Of a stretch of 8,102 nt of DNA, positions 5,012 to 8,102 are shown one piece after another; position 1 is the first letter of the stretch; each line of letters starts with the position of its first letter. The DNA lies in contig DAXX01000065.1 in NCBI GenBank assembly GCA_002506605.1, positions 1,699 to 9,800 of the forward strand. The letters run 5' to 3'. Under the pieces are notes generated by a model. That model was not told the DNA's origin, did no database searches, and saw nothing but the letters and a program-made list of their open reading frames with translations. Source of the stretch: Thaumarchaeota archaeon UBA160 (lineage in GTDB: Archaea; Thermoproteota; Nitrososphaeria; Conexivisphaerales; UBA164). A program made the position numbers and the translations under genes.

Positions 5012-7825
5012 TCTTCTGAGCCTGAGGAAAGAAAGCGACCTTTTTCTTTCGGTTTCCATAAGAGAGTAAAAGAATGCGTCATCGTCTTGGATCGAAGCAA
5101 GCTCCTCCCTCATGGTTTTTGGTATGTCGAAGCAAAGGGTAATAGCTCCGCGCCTTCCGTATTTTTTCAGAAACTCCATTATGCCTTTTGCTTCATTAAA
5201 GTACTTTTTGTTTCTGGAAATGCTTTCCCTGGCAACGTCTTCATCCTCATCAAGAAGCGCTATGTCTGTGGATCCACACTGTTCGCATCTTGGCGGATCT
5301 CCAAGATAATAAGGTTGTGTTGTATATATTGCGCCGCAAGAAAAGCAGTAAACTGTCTTCACGCAACCTAGGCTTCTTGCTTTTCCTCCTTCTATTATAA
5401 GCCTCTTTAGCCTTGCAGGATCTATAACTTCTCCTTGCCTAGCCATCTCCTCTATGCCTATCATTGCAATAGGGGATGGTTCGGCCAGTTCACCTAAGTT
5501 TACTATGACTTTGTTTCCTTTGATGATGTCGCTTATAAGTTCGTGAACAGCCTTCCAGTTAAGGTCTTGTTCAAGTAGAGTTCTCATAGCTTCTTCGTAG
5601 ACTGGCGTACCCTTTAGCGTTTCAGCAAGAACCTTTGCCTCTGAAAGCGTTATCATGGTGTTTGGCTCTATAACGCCCATTTTGCGAGCAGCCTGTATAA
5701 GACGTCTTCTAAATATGCCTGTATTTTCGCAAGACTTCTTAGCAAGATCTTCCAGATCATAATTTGAAAGGCTCCTAAAGACGCGTTCGAGGAGTTTAGA
5801 ATCTGTGCCAGGAGCCTCTAGGATTATCCTGTATGGATCGTTCTTTACTTTGACCGGTCTTGCCGTTTCTTCGCTTATAAGGTGTGCAAGCATCCTTGCC
5901 AATGTTCTGTTTTCCAGCAGCCCTAAATGTGTATGTATGATTAGATAAGGATCATGAGATTCTAACGTTATAACGCGATCAGAAGGAACTTCAAGTCCTC
6001 TTTTTACCTGCAAAATTATTTCCGTAAGAGCGTTGTTTGCAGATTCATCGTCAAGTGGAAAGTTTTTTTTAAGGTACTCTATAGCTTCATGCACTTTTCC
6101 GCTTTTAATGAATTCTGCAAGCACGCCTCTTATCTTCCCCACTTCTTGGGCTACTTCTTTTATAACAGGAATCTCTTCGCCTATCCAGCTAGGTATAGCC
6201 CCCAGCGGATCTTTTGCAGGCTTTGCATAGACCTTATCCTTTATTATATTAGTTATTATCCAGGCGCTTCCTGCCAGTATAAATTTTGTCCCGATCTCGC
6301 CATATTCTGAAACAAAGCTTTCATCTAGTTGTCCTATCGGATCATTTGTGTCTTCGTTTATTACGACATAGTTAACCTCTTCGGGTATCATGCTAAGGTT
6401 TGAAAAATAATATTCAAAAAGCGCCCCTGATCGCTGTGGCTTCATAACCGCGCCTTCCCTGTACCTAAGCAAAGGAGGCTTTCTTTCTGCCATAAAATTG
6501 ATTATTTCGTCTAGTTCATTAGAAAAAAGATTTCTGTATGGATACGTCTTTTTGAAAATATCATAAATTTCATCGAGCTTTAAGACAAGGTTCTCCATAA
6601 GAAGACCGGCTATCTGTTGCATCATGACATCCTTGGGCTTTTCTGGAATTATTATAGGCTCAACCTTACCTTCTTCTCCCATTCGAGCTAAGACAGAAGC
6701 TTCCAGAGCATCATCAGAATCTTGAACGATTATCACGCCTCTGCTTACTTTCTCCAAACTGTGTCCGCTTCTGCCGGTTCTTTGTATGAGCTTGGAGGCC
6801 TGTCGTGGAGAATTATATTGCACTATCAGGTCCAGATCTCCTATGTCTATGCCAAGCTCAAGGCTAGATGTGCAAATTACCCCAGATATTTGACCGTACT
6901 TTATGCCAGATTCTGCACCGCTTCTAGTTTCAGCAGAAAGGCTTCCGTGATGAATAGCTACAGGATATGTAGGATCTATTATCCTTATTTTGCTTGCAAG
7001 AGATTCAGCTTCGCTCCTTGTGTTTGTAAAGATTAGGGATTTTTTGCCCTTTACTTCTTTTAATAGTTCTTCAAGCCTTACCGTGAGATCAGGAAGGAGC
7101 GGACCCTCAACTGGTTCCTTAGCTTTGTGATAAATTATTTTAAAAGAAAAAAGCTTTTTAGGAAAAGCTGAAATAATCTTAATTTCTTTGCCATTTCCAA
7201 CAAGAAATTTAGCTACCTCTTCTGCATTGCCTACTGTAGCAGAAAGTCCTACTATCTGCATTTTTCTGCCAGCCAGCTTTTCAAGCCTCTGAAGGCTGAC
7301 AGCAAGCTGGGTGCCTCTTTTGTCGTTAGCAAGCTCATGAACCTCATCAACAACAACGTGTTTTACATTTTTCAAGAGTTCTCTGAGCTTTCTTGCCACA
7401 AGTATAATCTGAAGCGTTTCGGGCGTGGTTATGAGGATGTTTGGTGGGGCCAGAACCTGTTGCCTTCTTTCATCTTTGCTTGTGTCGCCGTGCCTGACTG
7501 CCATCCTAAAATCGAGTTTTTGTGCCCACCAGCTCAACCTGTCAAGCAGATCTCTGTTTAAAGCTCTAAGAGGAGTTATGTAGAGGGTCATTAGCCCGTT
7601 CTTCCCTTCTTTCAACATAAGCTCAAATATTGGCAACATAGCCGCTTCTGTTTTTCCAGAGCCTGTTGGAGAAATGAGAAGCGCATTCTCTCCGTTCAGT
7701 ATAACTGGTATTGCCAACTTCTGAATGTCTGAAGGTTTCTCTAACCCTTTTTCCTTCAAAAGAGCCCTTATTGGCTCGCTTAAAATTTCAAATCCTTCTT
7801 TATTATCATGCATTTTTACAAGCAT
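5000..7825 (-). CDS. Lhr-type superfamily 2 ATP-dependent helicase
   Basis: An archaeal Lhr-family helicase (aLhr), 941 residues, acting on DNA or RNA:DNA in repair or on structured RNA; the sequence does not decide which. Helicase core motifs are all intact: Q motif Gln35, Walker A SPTGSGKT (52-59), Ia TPLRALNRD (84-92), Ib TTPETL (133-138), II DEVH (160-163), III SAT (195-197), IV IFTNTR (265-270), HHGSLS (292-297), V TSSLELGIDIG (319-329), VI QRTGRSGH (348-355). The TSSLELGIDIG and QRxGRSGH wording is typical of Lhr rather than of Hel308 or DEAD-box proteins. The 400-800 region fits the Lhr winged-helix and accessory domains. A four-cysteine knuckle (Cys827, 830, 847, 850) should bind zinc. 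The start at 7825 is the longest; Met5 (7813) fits the promoter spacing better, as the predicted transcription start is near 7819. There is no SD. Its 3' end runs 12 bp into aspS. Confidence 0.93.
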   Translation of the reverse strand: MLVKMHDNKEGFEILSEPIRALLKEKGLEKPSDIQKLAIPVILNGENALLISPTGSGKTEAAMLPIFELMLKEGKNGLMTLYITPLRALNRDLLDRLSWWAQKLDFRMAVRHGDTSKDERRQQVLAPPNILITTPETLQIILVARKLRELLKNVKHVVVDEVHELANDKRGTQLAVSLQRLEKLAGRKMQIVGLSATVGNAEEVAKFLVGNGKEIKIISAFPKKLFSFKIIYHKAKEPVEGPLLPDLTVRLEELLKEVKGKKSLIFTNTRSEAESLASKIRIIDPTYPVAIHHGSLSAETRSGAESGIKYGQISGVICTSSLELGIDIGDLDLIVQYNSPRQASKLIQRTGRSGHSLEKVSRGVIIVQDSDDALEASVLARMGEEGKVEPIIIPEKPKDVMMQQIAGLLMENLVLKLDEIYDIFKKTYPYRNLFSNELDEIINFMAERKPPLLRYREGAVMKPQRSGALFEYYFSNLSMIPEEVNYVVINEDTNDPIGQLDESFVSEYGEIGTKFILAGSAWIITNIIKDKVYAKPAKDPLGAIPSWIGEEIPVIKEVAQEVGKIRGVLAEFIKSGKVHEAIEYLKKNFPLDDESANNALTEIILQVKRGLEVPSDRVITLESHDPYLIIHTHLGLLENRTLARMLAHLISEETARPVKVKNDPYRIILEAPGTDSKLLERVFRSLSNYDLEDLAKKSCENTGIFRRRLIQAARKMGVIEPNTMITLSEAKVLAETLKGTPVYEEAMRTLLEQDLNWKAVHELISDIIKGNKVIVNLGELAEPSPIAMIGIEEMARQGEVIDPARLKRLIIEGGKARSLGCVKTVYCFSCGAIYTTQPYYLGDPPRCEQCGSTDIALLDEDEDVARESISRNKKYFNEAKGIMEFLKKYGRRGAITLCFDIPKTMREELASIQDDDAFFYSLMETERKRSLSFLRLRRSRS

Positions 7826-7840
7826 TTAGGGAATAACTGA

Positions 7841-7850
7841 TTATATATAA
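7841..7850 (-). promoter_or_regulatory. Palindromic TATA box of the Lhr helicase gene
   Basis: TTATATATAA is its own reverse complement, centred at 7845.5. Read on the minus strand, transcription should start about 26 nt away, near 7819-7820, between the two candidate ATGs (7825 and 7813). This favours the ATG at 7813 with a leader of about 6 nt. As the box is symmetric, direction must come from the flanking BRE; a minus-strand ACAAT lies just upstream of it. Confidence 0.6.
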
Positions 7851-7900
7851 ATTGTGCAAAATTATCTTAGGTTTTAACGTTTAAGCTGTTCTGCTTTATG

Positions 7901-7910
7901 CTATAAAAGG
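7901..7910 (+). promoter_or_regulatory. Second TATA-like element, use unknown
   Basis: CTATAAAAGG would start plus-strand transcription near 7932, with no good start codon at that distance; the first ATG is 7980. If real, it could drive a small RNA or a gene beginning at 8038 with a leader of about 105 nt. It could also be chance in AT-rich DNA. Confidence 0.25.
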
Positions 7911-8021
7911 AGAATTAAAGCCCAAAGAGCAATAAATAAACAAAACGATCAGAACATCAATCAAAATAAAGTTATCAGCATGAGCTTTTTGATTCGAGAT
8001 AAGCTTCAGATCTTCACTGTT

Positions 8022-8102
8022 TTATCCTGTAAAATCAATGAAAAGCCTTCCTAAAGTTAACGAAAGAGGCAATCTAAGTTTTACCTCTATGAATTTTTTA
8101 TC
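8022..8102 (-). CDS. Possible 3' end of a minus-strand gene entering from the right edge (weak)
   Basis: Reading leftward from the window edge, 26 codons are open before a TAA at 8024-8022. The peptide alternates hydrophobic and charged residues like beta strands (KKFIEVKLRLPLSL ... RLFIDFTG), which looks more like protein than random sequence. T-rich DNA on the minus strand at about 7930-7950 could end the transcript before the helicase promoter. A competing plus-strand frame from ATG 8038 is also open to the edge, so neither is secure. Confidence 0.28.
   Translation of the reverse strand, partial: DKKFIEVKLRLPLSLTLGRLFIDFTG

Larger units (their letters stand above)
7826..8102. other. AT-rich right-edge region without a convincing complete gene
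   Basis: Apart from the helicase TATA box, this stretch holds a second TATA-like element (CTATAAAAGG, 7901-7910), a 24-codon plus-strand ATG frame at 7980 that looks random, a weak hairpin (AGCTT 7983-7987 / AAGCT 8001-8005), and short open stretches that run off the right edge. I see no tRNA, C/D-box RNA or repeat array. Confidence 0.5.

Noticed and set aside
5000..5045. A frameshift at the 3' end of the helicase gene, suspected from the unusual RKRSLSFLRLRRSRS tail
   Set aside because: The alternative frame continues into the aspS coding region without resembling a family C-terminus any better, and the aspS end in this region is perfectly conserved; no evidence of error.
5087..7561. Several plus-strand open frames opposite the Lhr helicase (up to 104 codons)
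   Set aside because: Low-complexity, Cys/Ser/Phe-rich peptides antisense to intact helicase motifs; best explained as shadows of the minus-strand gene.
7983..7993. 11-nt match AGCTTTTTGAT shared by the left (15-25) and right (7983-7993) edges
   Set aside because: AT-rich and isolated, with no extension on either side; no sign of an element boundary or attachment site.
7984..8010. Possible tRNA T-arm (GATTCGAGAT) on the plus strand
   Set aside because: No acceptor stem, D-arm or anticodon arm could be built around it.
7980..8054. 24-codon plus-strand ORF beginning MSFLIRDKLQIF
   Set aside because: Too short, no SD and no family resemblance; its TATA-like element is about 75 nt upstream.
8038..8102. 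Plus-strand ATG frame open to the right edge (begins MKSLPKVNERGNLSF)
   Set aside because: Only 21 codons, no promoter or SD at the right distance, and it competes with a minus-strand frame; kept as an alternative only.

Overview
The window looks like chromosomal DNA from an archaeon, most likely of the TACK group (Thaumarchaeota/Crenarchaeota-like). The base composition is AT-rich and the genes are packed with gaps of a few bases or overlaps. Clear TATA boxes lie about 26 nt upstream of start codons (leaderless type). The gene set is archaeal: a DUF1512 membrane protein, an F420H2:NADP+ oxidoreductase, a flavin/F420 luciferase-fold protein related to methylene-H4MPT reductase (Mer), a NusA-like KH protein, an archaeal-type aspartyl-tRNA synthetase and an Lhr-type helicase. 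The lineage is an inference; no rRNA or tRNA gene is present to anchor it.

Layout: (1) 148-1666 (+) is a tight three-gene run: a 65-aa SH3/Tudor-like small protein, the DUF1512 protein (TTG start) and a 61-aa zinc-ribbon-like protein joined by an ATGA overlap. (2) 1700-3200 (+) is a two-gene F420 unit with its own leaderless promoter: Fno/NpdG, then one nucleotide later a short Mer-like protein. (3) 3250-5011 (+) is an information-processing unit: the NusA-like protein, whose last 56 nt overlap the start of aspS. (4) 5000-7825 (-) is a large Lhr-family helicase whose 3' end overlaps the 3' end of aspS by 12 bp. Its promoter is a palindromic TATA box at 7841-7850. The two edges (1-147 and 7826-8102) are AT-rich. 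They hold promoter elements and short open stretches that may be ends of neighbouring genes, but neither is convincing.

How the genes may work together: Fno exchanges hydride between NADPH and F420, and the LLM protein beside it is the obvious candidate user of F420H2 or flavin. Its substrate cannot be read from the sequence, because it lacks a segment of roughly 30 residues present in true Mer. The aspartyl-tRNA synthetase has His where tRNA-Asp-specific archaeal enzymes have Trp, so it may also charge tRNA-Asn and need a GatCAB amidotransferase elsewhere in the genome. The NusA-like protein and AspRS are probably translationally coupled. The first cluster has no known function; it combines a membrane-anchored protein of unknown role, a small beta-barrel candidate and a three-cysteine ribbon, and is the best candidate here for undescribed biology. 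I saw no mobile element, CRISPR array or rRNA gene, and recognised no tRNA.
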